From UBA7887 sp964408735 (GTDB lineage Bacteria; Pseudomonadota; Alphaproteobacteria; UBA7887), in contig CAYPAX010000005.1 of the NCBI GenBank assembly GCA_964408735.1, forward strand, positions 1 to 64,000: a stretch of DNA of 64,000 nt, read 5' to 3'. Shown in pieces: positions 22,885 through 31,178 of the stretch. The translations under genes and the position numbers were made by a program. The notes beneath the pieces are model-generated. The model made no database searches, was not told where the DNA came from, and worked only from the letters and a program-made list of their open reading frames with translations. The stretch's first letter is position 1. Each line of letters opens with the position of its first letter.

Positions 22885-23352
22885 TCACAGCAATGTCACC
22901 CATTCCTGGGCCCAGGTCAGCGCCTCGTCATCGGGAAGCGGCTGGGTACAGGCATCGATTTCAAGGCGCTCGCCGACTTTGGTTGCACCGAGCCCGGCGA
23001 ACAGGGCATCGAGCTGGCGGCCGGCGCCGCAGAAGGTGTCGGCGAAGGTCTGGTCGCCAAGGGCGATAACGCCATAGCGCAAATGGGCAAGATCGGGGCG
23101 GCTTTGGCTGAGGCTCTCCTGTAGCGGAATGATGTTGTCCGGCAACTCGCCGTCGCCATGGGTCGAGGTGCAGATCAGCACCACCCTTTCCGTCTCGGGC
23201 AGAGTGTGCTCCTCGGCCATGACCTCGACCTCGTGGCCCGCCGGCCCCAGCTCTTCGGCCAGGGTCTCGGCGACAAGCTCCGCATTGCCCGATTCGGTTC
23301 CTACCAGGATGAGGATGTCGGCCACGTCACGCGCCCCGTTCGCGTTTCCCAT
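22885..23352 (-). CDS. Flavodoxin-domain protein (MioC-like)
   Basis: A 155-residue flavodoxin. The phosphate loop is LVGTESGNAELVAE near residue 16, and the isoalloxazine-side loops are CTSTHGDGELPDN near 60 and ALGDQTFADTFCGAG near 96. Length matches free-standing MioC/flavodoxin proteins rather than a reductase domain. The start ATG 23352 (GGGGA just ahead) is preferred to longer frames that would add an unlikely basic N-terminus. It would shuttle low-potential electrons in the cytoplasm; the partner is unknown. Confidence 0.82.
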   Translation of the reverse strand: MGNANGARDVADILILVGTESGNAELVAETLAEELGPAGHEVEVMAEEHTLPETERVVLICTSTHGDGELPDNIIPLQESLSQSRPDLAHLRYGVIALGDQTFADTFCGAGRQLDALFAGLGATKVGERLEIDACTQPLPDDEALTWAQEWVTLL

Positions 23353-23449
23353 TCCCCGGCAGTCTCGGCAATCGTCGCGGCGCTTGCAACCTTTGCCATG
23401 TTGCCGCCACCGACGGGTAGGATTAGGCTGACGGGGGAGGAGCGGCCGC

Positions 23450-24220
23450 ATGATGCAGGACAAGGATCGCGCGTTGGTGGCGCGTATCGCCGCCGGCGAC
23501 ACCCTGGCGGGGCCGGACGAAGTGACGCCGGGCTATCGCGGCGAGCTTTTGCGAATGATGGTGGGGCTGGTCGATTCCCAGCTCGCCGGTGCCGCCGGGC
23601 TTGCCGGGCAGGTCAATGCCGCGCCGACCATCGCCGACCGCCAGCTTGCGGCTCGCATGGTCAGCGAGAAGTTCGGCCATGCCGGCACCGTTCTCGAGCT
23701 TCTGGTGCCTTTCGGTGTCGATCCCGACCTTTACATGGTCGAGCATGCCTGGGATGCGCGCGTCGACCGCTCGGCGGATCTCGGATATCGCCGCATCGGC
23801 GGCGACAAGCGCCTCAACGTGTTTCACTACCCCTTGCAGGGCTGGCTCGATTCGCTGGTCTTCGTGCTGCTGATGGGAGGGGCCTCGGTGATCCAACTGA
23901 TCGACCAGGTGGCGTCGTCCTACAAGCCCTTCGCCGGCGCCCTGGCCAGCATCGTGGCTCGCGAGGCACGCCATGCCCGACAAAGCGAGCGGGCGTTGGA
24001 ACTGGTCATCGAGCGCTCGGGCAACCGCACCAGACCCCAAGCCGCCGTGGCCTATTGGTGGCCGCGTGTGGTGGCGAGCTTCGGGCATGCCGATTCCGAG
24101 CGCATGGCGCTTTACGCTGCCTATGGTCTGCGACGGCGCGGCAATGGCGAGCTGCTAGAGCAATGGCGGGAGGAGACGGTCAAGCGCCTCAGGGCGCTCG
24201 GCCTGGAAGCAGGCGCGTGA
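23450..24220 (+). CDS. Ferritin-like di-iron protein of the PaaA/PaaC (phenylacetic acid catabolic) family
   Basis: A 256-residue, all-helical protein. Two of the expected iron-ligand clusters are visible: E73-x2-H76 in MVSEKFGHAGTVLELL and a second E-x2-H in ASIVAREARHARQSERA near residue 173. In the helix where the first glutamate would be, the sequence is GLVDSQLAGAAG, so that ligand may be aspartate or lost. In phenylacetyl-CoA epoxidase PaaA is catalytic and PaaC structural; here no paaBDE genes are adjacent, so this is an orphan homologue. The downstream DUF2927 gene overlaps its stop as GTGA. paaG and paaI genes occur 7 kb away. Confidence 0.65.
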   Translation: MMQDKDRALVARIAAGDTLAGPDEVTPGYRGELLRMMVGLVDSQLAGAAGLAGQVNAAPTIADRQLAARMVSEKFGHAGTVLELLVPFGVDPDLYMVEHAWDARVDRSADLGYRRIGGDKRLNVFHYPLQGWLDSLVFVLLMGGASVIQLIDQVASSYKPFAGALASIVAREARHARQSERALELVIERSGNRTRPQAAVAYWWPRVVASFGHADSERMALYAAYGLRRRGNGELLEQWREETVKRLRALGLEAGA

Positions 24221-24948
24221 GATATCTCGGGGCGGCGTTGCTTGCGGCGCTTTTTGCCACAGCACCGTCTGTGGCTGGCGATCCAGAGCGCGAGTGGCAG
24301 TTCGTGCACGACGTGCTGTTCGGCGGCAACGCCGAGGGCGATCCCGATGACCCGCGCGTCAACCGCTTTGTTGAACAGCCGCTGGCAATGGTGTTCGACG
24401 GGCAGCCTGCGGACATCGAATTCGTGGCTGGCGCGGTTGCCGCCATGGACGGTCTGCTGGGCGAGACCAGGCTGCGGCTAGAGACCCGGCGGCCCGATCT
24501 CGTCAACGTTGCGCTACTGGTGCTGCCGCGCGATCGCCTGCCCTGGATTGTCAGGCGCTATGACCTGAATGGCAATGTCGCCAAGCTCGGCGTCGGCTAC
24601 ACGGAGTCCTGGCTGGGGCCGGCGCTCGATATCGACCGCTCTCTGGCGCTGATCATGGCCGAGACGCAAGGGCACGAGCGCCGTGCCACGCTGATCCACG
24701 AGCTGTACCATACCCTGGGTCCCGGCGGGCACAGTGCACTGTTTCCCGAAAGCGTAGTCTATCGCGATGGCTTGGCAAGCTCCAGCGCGCTCACGCTGGC
24801 GCCGGTGGATGTGAAGCTGATGGCACTGCTCTACCGTCACCTGGCGCCCGGTGACACAGTTGCCGAGGTCCGCGAGGCCTTCGATCTGTACTGGGACGCG
24901 CTCGATCCGCTGGTAGATCAGTACAACGCCTCCAGGCGCTCGCCGTAG
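24217..24948 (+). CDS. Exported DUF2927 protein with a zincin-like HExxH motif
   Basis: A 243-residue protein starting at a GTG (24217) that overlaps the previous stop. A signal peptide (LGAALLAALFATAPSVAG) is followed by a domain with LIHELYHTLGPGGHSALFPESVVY near residue 168. HELYH is a metalloprotease-type zinc site, with a further glutamate or aspartate downstream, as in DUF2927. The final region DVKLMALLYRHLAPG is conserved in the same family. It is likely a periplasmic zinc protein; peptidase activity is a guess. Its last 31 bases overlap the convergent acyl-CoA ligase gene. Confidence 0.72.
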   Translation: MRYLGAALLAALFATAPSVAGDPEREWQFVHDVLFGGNAEGDPDDPRVNRFVEQPLAMVFDGQPADIEFVAGAVAAMDGLLGETRLRLETRRPDLVNVALLVLPRDRLPWIVRRYDLNGNVAKLGVGYTESWLGPALDIDRSLALIMAETQGHERRATLIHELYHTLGPGGHSALFPESVVYRDGLASSSALTLAPVDVKLMALLYRHLAPGDTVAEVREAFDLYWDALDPLVDQYNASRRSP

Positions 24949-26696
24949 TGCGCCAGGATCTGATGCCGGCGCAGTTTCATGGTCGGTGTCATCATTTCGT
25001 TTTCGACCGTGAACAGCCCATCGGCGACGCTAAAGCGGCGCACTTTCTCGATCACGGAAAGCTCGCCATTCGCCCGCGTCACCGCGTCATCCAACGCCGC
25101 GTGTAGGTCGCTGTCCGTCGCCAGCTCGGCCAGGTTCGCGGACTTGTCGTTGGCCCTGGCCCATTGCGTGACGAACTCCTCGGTCGGCACCACAAGCGCT
25201 ACCAGATGCGGGCGCTGGTCGCCCATCACCATGGCCTGCTCGATCTCCGGCTCCAGGGCGAGCACGCCTTCCACCCGTTGCGGCGAGACATTGTCGCCGC
25301 CGGATATCACGATGATGTCCTTCTTGCGGTCGGTAATCTCGATATAGCCGTCCTCGTCGATGACGCCGATATCGCCGGTGTGCAGCCAGCCGTCCTTGAG
25401 TGCCGCGGCGGTCTCCTCTTCCAGGTTCCAATAGCCGTCCATCAGCAGCGGCCCGCGCACCAGGATCTCGCCATCCTCGGCGATGCGCACCTCGGTGCCG
25501 GCGGTGGGCGGGCCGACCGTGTGCAGCTTGATGAGTTTCGGCGGGTTGCAGCTGATCACCGGTGCCGCCTCGGTCTGGCCATAGCCTTGCAGCAGGCGCA
25601 GGCCGAGGGCGGTAAAGAAGATGCCGATCTCTGTATTCAGCGGCGCGCCGCCCGAGACCAGCGCCTTGAGGCGGCCGCCGAAGCGCCCGCGTACCTTCGA
25701 GCGCACCACGCGGTCGACGATGGCGTTGTCGAGGCGCTCGAACCAGCTCATGCCGTCCGGGTCCTCGTAGGCTTTGCGCCCGAGCTTGACCGCGCGCCAG
25801 AAGAGCTTCTCCTTGAAGCCGCCCTGGCGCTTGACGCCTTGCAGGATGCGCCCGCGCATCAGCTCGTAGAGCCGCGGCACCGCGGTCATGACGGTCGGTT
25901 GCGCTTCGAGCAGATTGGTGGTCAGGGTCTCGACCCGCTCGGCGTAATAGATCTCGGCGCCGATGGCGACCGGGAACATCAGCCCGCAGCTGTGCTCGTA
26001 GGAATGGGACAACGGCAGGAAGGAGAGAAACACTTCCTCGTCCAGGCCGAGTGACAGCAATAGCTCATAGGCGCCGACGCAATTGGCGAGCATGGCGCGG
26101 TGGCTGAGCATGACACCCTTGGGCGCACCGCCGGTGCCGGAGGTGTAGATCAGGCAGGCGAGGCTGTCGGCGCCTATGGCTGAGGCCTCGGCCAGCGGGT
26201 CGCCGTCGCCTTTAGAGCCGTCGTCGAGCGCTGTCTGCCAGCGAGTGACACCTTCGCCGCCACCGCCCTCGGGCTCCTCGATGGCGATGATGCGCTCGAG
26301 CCCGGGCGCGCTGGCCGCCGCCTGCAGCAGCGGCTCGGCCAGCGCGGCGGACGAGACGATGGCGAAGCGGGCGCCGCTGTCGGACAGAATGTGGCCGTGG
26401 TCGCGGGTGGTGTTGGTGGTATAGGCGGGCACGCTGACGCCGCCTGCCGCCATGATGGCGAAGTCGGCGATCGCCCAGTGCGGCGCGTTCTCCGAAACCA
26501 GGGCCACCCGGTCGCCGGATTGCAGGCCGTAGCTGCGCAAGGCCCTGGCCAGGGCGTTGACCTGATCTGCCGCCTGGCGCCACGTGGTCGGCCGATAGGT
26601 GCCGTCGACTTTGCCCCACAGGAACGGCGCATCGCCTTTCGCCTGCGCCTGTTCGTGCAGCATGGTCACCAGGTTCGGCCAGGTGTCGAGTTTCAT
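24918..26696 (-). CDS. Long-chain fatty acid-CoA ligase (AMP-dependent synthetase)
   Basis: A 592-residue adenylate-forming enzyme. The start ATG 26696 has GAGGAAAG ahead. Motif A3, LIYTSGTGGAPKGVMLSH, is near residue 178; A5, LQGYGQTEAAPVISCNPP, near 380; and A8, LHTGDIGVIDEDGYIEITDRKKDIIV, near 450, with the catalytic lysine region MKLRRHQILAHYGERLEALY at the end. The LSFLPLSHSYEHSCGL segment and overall length fit the FadD15/long-chain branch. It activates fatty acids to acyl-CoA at the membrane face. It converges on the DUF2927 gene and is divergent from pepF. Confidence 0.9.
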   Translation of the reverse strand: MKLDTWPNLVTMLHEQAQAKGDAPFLWGKVDGTYRPTTWRQAADQVNALARALRSYGLQSGDRVALVSENAPHWAIADFAIMAAGGVSVPAYTTNTTRDHGHILSDSGARFAIVSSAALAEPLLQAAASAPGLERIIAIEEPEGGGGEGVTRWQTALDDGSKGDGDPLAEASAIGADSLACLIYTSGTGGAPKGVMLSHRAMLANCVGAYELLLSLGLDEEVFLSFLPLSHSYEHSCGLMFPVAIGAEIYYAERVETLTTNLLEAQPTVMTAVPRLYELMRGRILQGVKRQGGFKEKLFWRAVKLGRKAYEDPDGMSWFERLDNAIVDRVVRSKVRGRFGGRLKALVSGGAPLNTEIGIFFTALGLRLLQGYGQTEAAPVISCNPPKLIKLHTVGPPTAGTEVRIAEDGEILVRGPLLMDGYWNLEEETAAALKDGWLHTGDIGVIDEDGYIEITDRKKDIIVISGGDNVSPQRVEGVLALEPEIEQAMVMGDQRPHLVALVVPTEEFVTQWARANDKSANLAELATDSDLHAALDDAVTRANGELSVIEKVRRFSVADGLFTVENEMMTPTMKLRRHQILAHYGERLEALY

Positions 26697-26795
26697 GATT
26701 CGCTTTCCTCTTTCCCCATCGTTCGAGTCTACACCATTGGCAGCGCCGCACGAGGCGCATATAGCTGATAGATGCGAGACTCTCGGGAGAGCGGA

Positions 26796-28595
26796 ATGAC
26801 AGAGACTGCCAGCGACAGCGGGCTCGGCGAATTGCCGGGCTGGGACCTGTCCGACCTCTATGCCGGCCGTGAGGCTGCGGCCTTGACCAGCGATCTGGAC
26901 GCGGCCGAAGCCACGGCGGACGATCTCGCCGAGCGCTATCGCGGCCGCCTTGCCGCGCTCGGCGGCGATGAGCTGGCATCGCTGCTCGAGGCCTATGAGG
27001 GCCTCGCCGACACCCTTGGCCGGGTGATGAGCTACGCCTATCTCGACTATGCCGGCGATGTCAGCGATCCCGAGGCGGGGCAGTTCCTGCAAACCATGCA
27101 GGAGCGGGTGAATGCCATCGGCACCACGACGCTGTTCGTCACCCTCGAGCTCAATCGCATCGACGAGGCGACTTTGGCCGGTCAGCTTGAGGCGCCGGAG
27201 CTGGGGCGCTGGCAGCCCTGGATTCGCGACACGCGCGCCTTTCGCGACCACCAGCTCTCCGACGAGATGGAGCAGCTGCTGCACGAGAAGGCCGTGGCCG
27301 GGCGCGGTGCCTGGGTGCGCCTGTTCGACGAGACCATGGCGCGGTTGCGCTTCCGTAATAACGATGAACGCTTAAGTAGTGCCGAGGCTTTCGACCTGCT
27401 GTCGTCCAAGGACGCCGGGGTGCGCCGTGACATCGCGGCCGAGATCTCCCGCGTGCTGTCCGAAAACCTGCAGACTTTCGCGCTTATCACCAACACCCTG
27501 GTCAAGGACAAGGAGGTCGAGGACCGGTGGCGTACCTATGCCCAACCTATCTCTCAGCGCAACCTCGAGAACCTGGTCGAGGACGATGTGGTCGAGGCGC
27601 TGATCGCGGCCGTGCGCGAGTCCTATCCCCGCCTCTCGCACCGCTACTACGCGCTCAAGGCCAAGTGGATGGGGACGGACGCGCTCGATTATTGGGACCG
27701 TAATGCCCCCTTGCCCGAGGACGACGACCAGCTCGTGCCCTGGGACGAGGCGCAGGCCACCGTGCTCGATGCCTATCACGCCTTCTCGCCGGAGCTTGCG
27801 GCCATCGGCCGGCGCTTCTTCGACGGTGACTGGATCGACGCATCGGTGCGCCCCGGCAAGGCACCGGGCGCTTTCGCCCATCCCACGGTGCCCTCGGCTC
27901 ATCCGTATCTGTTGCTCAACTACCAGGGCCGTGCGCGCGATGTCATGACCCTTGCTCACGAGCTTGGCCACGGCGTCCACCAGGTGCTGGCCGGGGGGCA
28001 GGGTGCGCTGATGGCGGAGACGCCGCTGACGCTTGCGGAGACCGCCAGCGTGTTCGGCGAGCAGCTCACCTTCCGCGCCATGCTGGCAGGCGAGAGCGAT
28101 GCGGTGCGTCGCCGCGTGATGATCGCCGGCAAGGTCGAGGACATGCTGAATACGGTGGTGCGCCAGGTTGCCTTCTGCGAGTTCGAGCGTCGCCTGCACG
28201 ATGCGCGGCGTGGCGGCGAGCTGACCCCGGACGCCATCGGCGAGCTGTGGATGTCGGTGCAGGGCGAAAGCCTCGGCCCGGCCATTCGCCTCGACGATGC
28301 CTATCGCTGCTACTGGTCCTACATCCCCCACTTCGTCCACACGCCGTTCTATGTCTATGCCTATGCCTTCGGCGATTGTCTGGTGAACGCGCTCTACGCC
28401 GTCTACCAGGACGCCGAGGCGGGCTTTGCCGAGCGCTATCTGGAGATGCTGCGGGCGGGCGGCACCTTGCGCCACAAGGAGTTGCTGGCGCCGTTCGGGC
28501 TCGATGCCAGCGACCCGGCCTTCTGGCGCAAGGGCCTCGACGTGATCGCCGGGCTCGTCGACGAACTCGAAAGCGCCCTGGCGGCACCGGGATGA
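26796..28595 (+). CDS. pepF: M3 family oligoendopeptidase (PepF type)
   Basis: A 599-residue cytosolic zinc peptidase of the thimet/PepF family, which cleaves oligopeptides of roughly 7-17 residues in its best-studied members. The zinc site HELGHGVHQ is at residues 388-396 (H388, E389, H392), and the third ligand glutamate is in TPLTLAETASVFGEQL near 415. The substrate-side YCHYY-like region appears as CYWSYIPHFVHTPFYVYAYAFG near 510. Length is normal for PepF. The ATG at 26796 follows GGGAGAG. The ABC1 kinase gene overlaps its stop as ATGA. Confidence 0.92.
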   Translation: MTETASDSGLGELPGWDLSDLYAGREAAALTSDLDAAEATADDLAERYRGRLAALGGDELASLLEAYEGLADTLGRVMSYAYLDYAGDVSDPEAGQFLQTMQERVNAIGTTTLFVTLELNRIDEATLAGQLEAPELGRWQPWIRDTRAFRDHQLSDEMEQLLHEKAVAGRGAWVRLFDETMARLRFRNNDERLSSAEAFDLLSSKDAGVRRDIAAEISRVLSENLQTFALITNTLVKDKEVEDRWRTYAQPISQRNLENLVEDDVVEALIAAVRESYPRLSHRYYALKAKWMGTDALDYWDRNAPLPEDDDQLVPWDEAQATVLDAYHAFSPELAAIGRRFFDGDWIDASVRPGKAPGAFAHPTVPSAHPYLLLNYQGRARDVMTLAHELGHGVHQVLAGGQGALMAETPLTLAETASVFGEQLTFRAMLAGESDAVRRRVMIAGKVEDMLNTVVRQVAFCEFERRLHDARRGGELTPDAIGELWMSVQGESLGPAIRLDDAYRCYWSYIPHFVHTPFYVYAYAFGDCLVNALYAVYQDAEAGFAERYLEMLRAGGTLRHKELLAPFGLDASDPAFWRKGLDVIAGLVDELESALAAPG

Positions 28596-29929
28596 GCGAC
28601 GACGGCGGGCTCGGCGCGCGCGTCCGCCGCTACGCGCGGGTCTCGACCAAGGTCGGTGGGCTCGCCGCGCGTCTCGGCGCCGAGCGCTATCTCGGTGTCG
28701 CCATCGACCGTCAGCGCCATGCCGAGGAGCTGCGGGCGGCCTTGGGCGGCCTCAAGGGCCCGCTGATGAAGGTGGCGCAGCTGCTCTCGACCATCCCCGA
28801 GGCTCTGCCCAGCGAATATGCCGGGGAGCTGGCGCAACTGCAGGCCGACGCGCCTGCCATGGGCTGGCTTTTCGTGCGTCGGCGCATGGCGGGCGAGTTG
28901 GGTCGCGACTGGCAGGCCAAGTTCGGCGATTTTGGGCAGGAGGCGACACGCGCCGCCTCCCTCGGCCAGGTCCACCGCGCCAAAGCGTTGGACGGCCGGG
29001 CGTTGGCCTGCAAGCTGCAATATCCCGATATGGCAGCGGCTGTGGAAGCGGATCTGGTCCAGCTCAAGCTCATCTTCGCCATCTACCGCCGCTACGACCA
29101 AACCATCGACCCCGGCGAGATCCACGCCGAGATCGGCGATCGTCTGCGCGAGGAGCTCGATTACGCCCGCGAGGCAGGACACATGCGCCTATATGACAGC
29201 ATGCTCGCCGACGAGCCTGCCGTGCATGTGCCCGAGGTGGTCGAGGACCTTTCGACGCGCCGCCTGCTGACCATGACCTGGCTCGACGGCCGGCCGTTGC
29301 TCGATTTCGCGGACGCCCCGGCCGAGGCCCGCAACCGCATCGCCTATCATCTGTTCCGTGCCTGGTATGTGCCGTTCTACGATTGCGGTGTCATCCATGG
29401 CGATCCGCATCTCGGCAATTACACCGTGCGCGACGACCATAGCGTCAATTTGCTCGATTATGGTTGCATCCGTATCTTTCCCGGTTCCTTCGTCAAGGGC
29501 GTGATCGATCTCTATCGCGCCCTGCAAACCGATGACGAGGCGCTGGCCGTGGCGGCCTATGAGGGCTGGGGCTTCAAGGATCTGACGCGTGAGATGATCG
29601 ACGTGCTCAGCCTCTGGGCCAATTACCTCTATGCGCCATTGCTCGACGACCGCGACCGCCGCATCCAGGACTCGTCCAGCGGCGAGTATGGCCATGAGGT
29701 GGCGGCCAAGGTGCATAGCGAGCTGCGCCGCCTCGGCGGGGTCAGGCCGCCGCGCGAGTTCGTCTTCGTCGACCGTGCGGCAATAGGCCTCGGCTCGGTC
29801 TTCCTGCACTTGAACGCGGAGATTAACTGGCACCGCCTGTTTGAAGGCCTGATCGAGGATTTCGACGCCGCCGCGCTCGACCGGCGCCAGGCCGATGAGC
29901 TCAAGGCTGCGGGATTAGATCGCCTGTGA
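28592..29929 (+). CDS. ABC1/AarF/UbiB-like atypical kinase
   Basis: A 445-residue ABC1 kinase-fold protein, cytoplasmic, without the C-terminal membrane helices of UbiB. The KxGQ-like signature is LKGPLMKVAQLLSTIPE near residue 50, the alanine-rich nucleotide loop is AASLGQVHRAKA near 122, and the conserved lysine is in LACKLQYPDM. The catalytic loop is GVIHGDPHLGNYTV near 268, and the metal aspartate is in LLDYGCIRIF near 290. These are the ADCK/UbiB family motifs. The family supports ubiquinone synthesis or lipid homeostasis through ATPase activity; which of these applies is open. It is translationally coupled to pepF, and its last 29 bases overlap the convergent hydrolase gene. Confidence 0.87.
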   Translation: MSDDGGLGARVRRYARVSTKVGGLAARLGAERYLGVAIDRQRHAEELRAALGGLKGPLMKVAQLLSTIPEALPSEYAGELAQLQADAPAMGWLFVRRRMAGELGRDWQAKFGDFGQEATRAASLGQVHRAKALDGRALACKLQYPDMAAAVEADLVQLKLIFAIYRRYDQTIDPGEIHAEIGDRLREELDYAREAGHMRLYDSMLADEPAVHVPEVVEDLSTRRLLTMTWLDGRPLLDFADAPAEARNRIAYHLFRAWYVPFYDCGVIHGDPHLGNYTVRDDHSVNLLDYGCIRIFPGSFVKGVIDLYRALQTDDEALAVAAYEGWGFKDLTREMIDVLSLWANYLYAPLLDDRDRRIQDSSSGEYGHEVAAKVHSELRRLGGVRPPREFVFVDRAAIGLGSVFLHLNAEINWHRLFEGLIEDFDAAALDRRQADELKAAGLDRL

Positions 29930-30524
29930 ACGACGCGATCGCATCGATGGCTTCGGCGAGGTTCTGCTCGTGGTCGCGGCCGCTGGCTTTGCGGGGCTTG
30001 AGGTCGTGGTTGCCGTCGGCCAGCCAGTGGACGGCGATGGAGGGGGACAGGGCGTAGCCCGCGACGTCCTCGCGGTTGCCGAGCGCGTCGCGTTCGCCTT
30101 GCAGGATCAGCGTCGGCGTGGCGAGGCCTTCAAGGTGCTCTGTCCGCGTGCGCTCGGGCTTGCCGGCGGGGTGGAAGGGATAGCCGAGGCAGACCAGGCC
30201 GGCGACAGCGCATTCGTCGGCGATCAGGCTGGCCATGCGTCCGCCCATGGACTTGCCGCCGATCACCAGACGTTCGGCCGGGCCCAGCTCGGCGATCACC
30301 TGGCGCCAGCAGTCCAGCAGGATCGGCTGGCGGTCGGGCGGCCGGCGGCTGCCTTCGGTGCGGCGTCTTTGCATGTAGGGGAACTCGAAGCGGACCACTT
30401 GAAGGCCGGCTCCGGCCAAGCCTTCGGCGATACGGGTCATGAACGGCGTATCCATGCCGGCGCCTGCGCCATGGGCCAGCACGACCGTTATCGGCGCTTC
30501 CTCCGGTCCGTCGCGCAGCATCAT
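29901..30524 (-). CDS. Alpha/beta hydrolase, Tex30/KANL3-like
   Basis: A 207-residue compact alpha/beta hydrolase. VVLAHGAGAGMDTPFM near residue 18 gives the oxyanion region, GGKSMGGRMASL near 90 the nucleophile serine elbow (G-K-S-M-G), LILQGERDALG near 145 the acid, and WLADGNHDLKPRK near 172 the histidine. This is the Tex30/KANL3 (dienelactone-hydrolase-like) group of cytosolic esterases with unknown substrate. A 35-codon membrane-peptide gene overlaps its start as ATGA, so its translation is probably coupled to that peptide. Confidence 0.82.
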   Translation of the reverse strand: MMLRDGPEEAPITVVLAHGAGAGMDTPFMTRIAEGLAGAGLQVVRFEFPYMQRRRTEGSRRPPDRQPILLDCWRQVIAELGPAERLVIGGKSMGGRMASLIADECAVAGLVCLGYPFHPAGKPERTRTEHLEGLATPTLILQGERDALGNREDVAGYALSPSIAVHWLADGNHDLKPRKASGRDHEQNLAEAIDAIASFTGDLIPQP

Positions 30525-30628
30525 TCCTGCAGCCCCAGCGCGCGGAACAGGCTGATCAGCCCTATCACGCCGCCATAGGCGAGAAGCCCGGTTGCAGCAG
30601 CGATGGCAAAGACTTTGAGATGCGACAT
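30521..30628 (-). CDS. Small single-pass membrane peptide (35 aa), coupled to the alpha/beta hydrolase
   Basis: An ATG at 30628 opens a 35-codon frame reading MSHLKVFAIAAATGLLAYGG and continuing VIGLISLFRALGLQE. Its TGA overlaps the ATG of the hydrolase gene (ATGA at 30524-30521). One hydrophobic helix spans residues 5-27, with a short basic/polar end. AAGGA lies immediately before the ATG, which is closer than usual. The stop/start overlap and hydrophobic helix support a real gene, but it is short and I recognise no family. Confidence 0.5.
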   Translation of the reverse strand: MSHLKVFAIAAATGLLAYGGVIGLISLFRALGLQE

Positions 30629-30640
30629 TCCTTAAGGATT

Positions 30641-30677
30641 ACACAAAACAAAGGCGCCGGCCCAGCCGGACCGGCGC
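30641..30677 (-). terminator. Rho-independent terminator for the 97-aa membrane protein gene
   Basis: Read on the minus strand, GCGCCGG and CCGGCGC form a 7-bp GC stem around a 10-base loop, followed by a CTTTGTTTTG tail. It lies between the stop of the upstream minus-strand gene at 30749 and the small peptide gene, so it separates the two units. Confidence 0.55.
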
Positions 30678-30748
30678 AAGGGGGGGAGGGAGGAAGTGAC
30701 AAGGAAGGTAGGGCATTAAGCCCGGCGACACAGTGACGGCGGTCACGT

Positions 30749-31042
30749 TTAGTCGCCGGCATTGCTCCAGGCATAGACGCCGGCGATGCTCAACGTGGCG
30801 ACGATAAGGAACGGCACCACGAACATGGCGTAGGCCGGATCGATGCGCAGATTGGCGGCGACGATGCTGCCGAAACCGCGCAAAGCCGAGATAATCAGCG
30901 AGCTGTAGCCGGTTTGGTCGGCCGCACGAAACAGGCTGAGACCCACATAGGCGCAGCCGCCAATGGCCGCGAAACAGCCCATCTGCCGCAGCAATTGCAG
31001 CGATGACGTTTTGAGATCGGCGCGAAACTTGGCAAGAACCAT
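30749..31042 (-). CDS. Small two-helix membrane protein of unknown function
   Basis: A 97-residue protein from ATG 31042 (AAGAGG 5 bases ahead; an in-frame ATG at 31060 adds six residues). Two hydrophobic segments are visible, near residues 20-40 (GCFAAIGGCAYVGLSLF) and 70-92 (AMFVVPFLIVATLSIAGVYAW), joined by a polar stretch with YSSLIISALRGFGSIVAANLR. The N-terminus is basic, suggesting it faces the cytoplasm. No family is recognised. It is divergent from paaG. Confidence 0.6.
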   Translation of the reverse strand: MVLAKFRADLKTSSLQLLRQMGCFAAIGGCAYVGLSLFRAADQTGYSSLIISALRGFGSIVAANLRIDPAYAMFVVPFLIVATLSIAGVYAWSNAGD

Positions 31043-31178
31043 AATGGCCTCTTTTCCCATGCCTTTCGGGGCGTGCGGGTAATGGAAATAGGGTTCTTGG
31101 CCCTTTTTGCCAGTGATTGGCGTCACAGGCTGCTCAGGATAGTCTGTACGGCAGACTTCGCATTGGGGACACTTCCGC

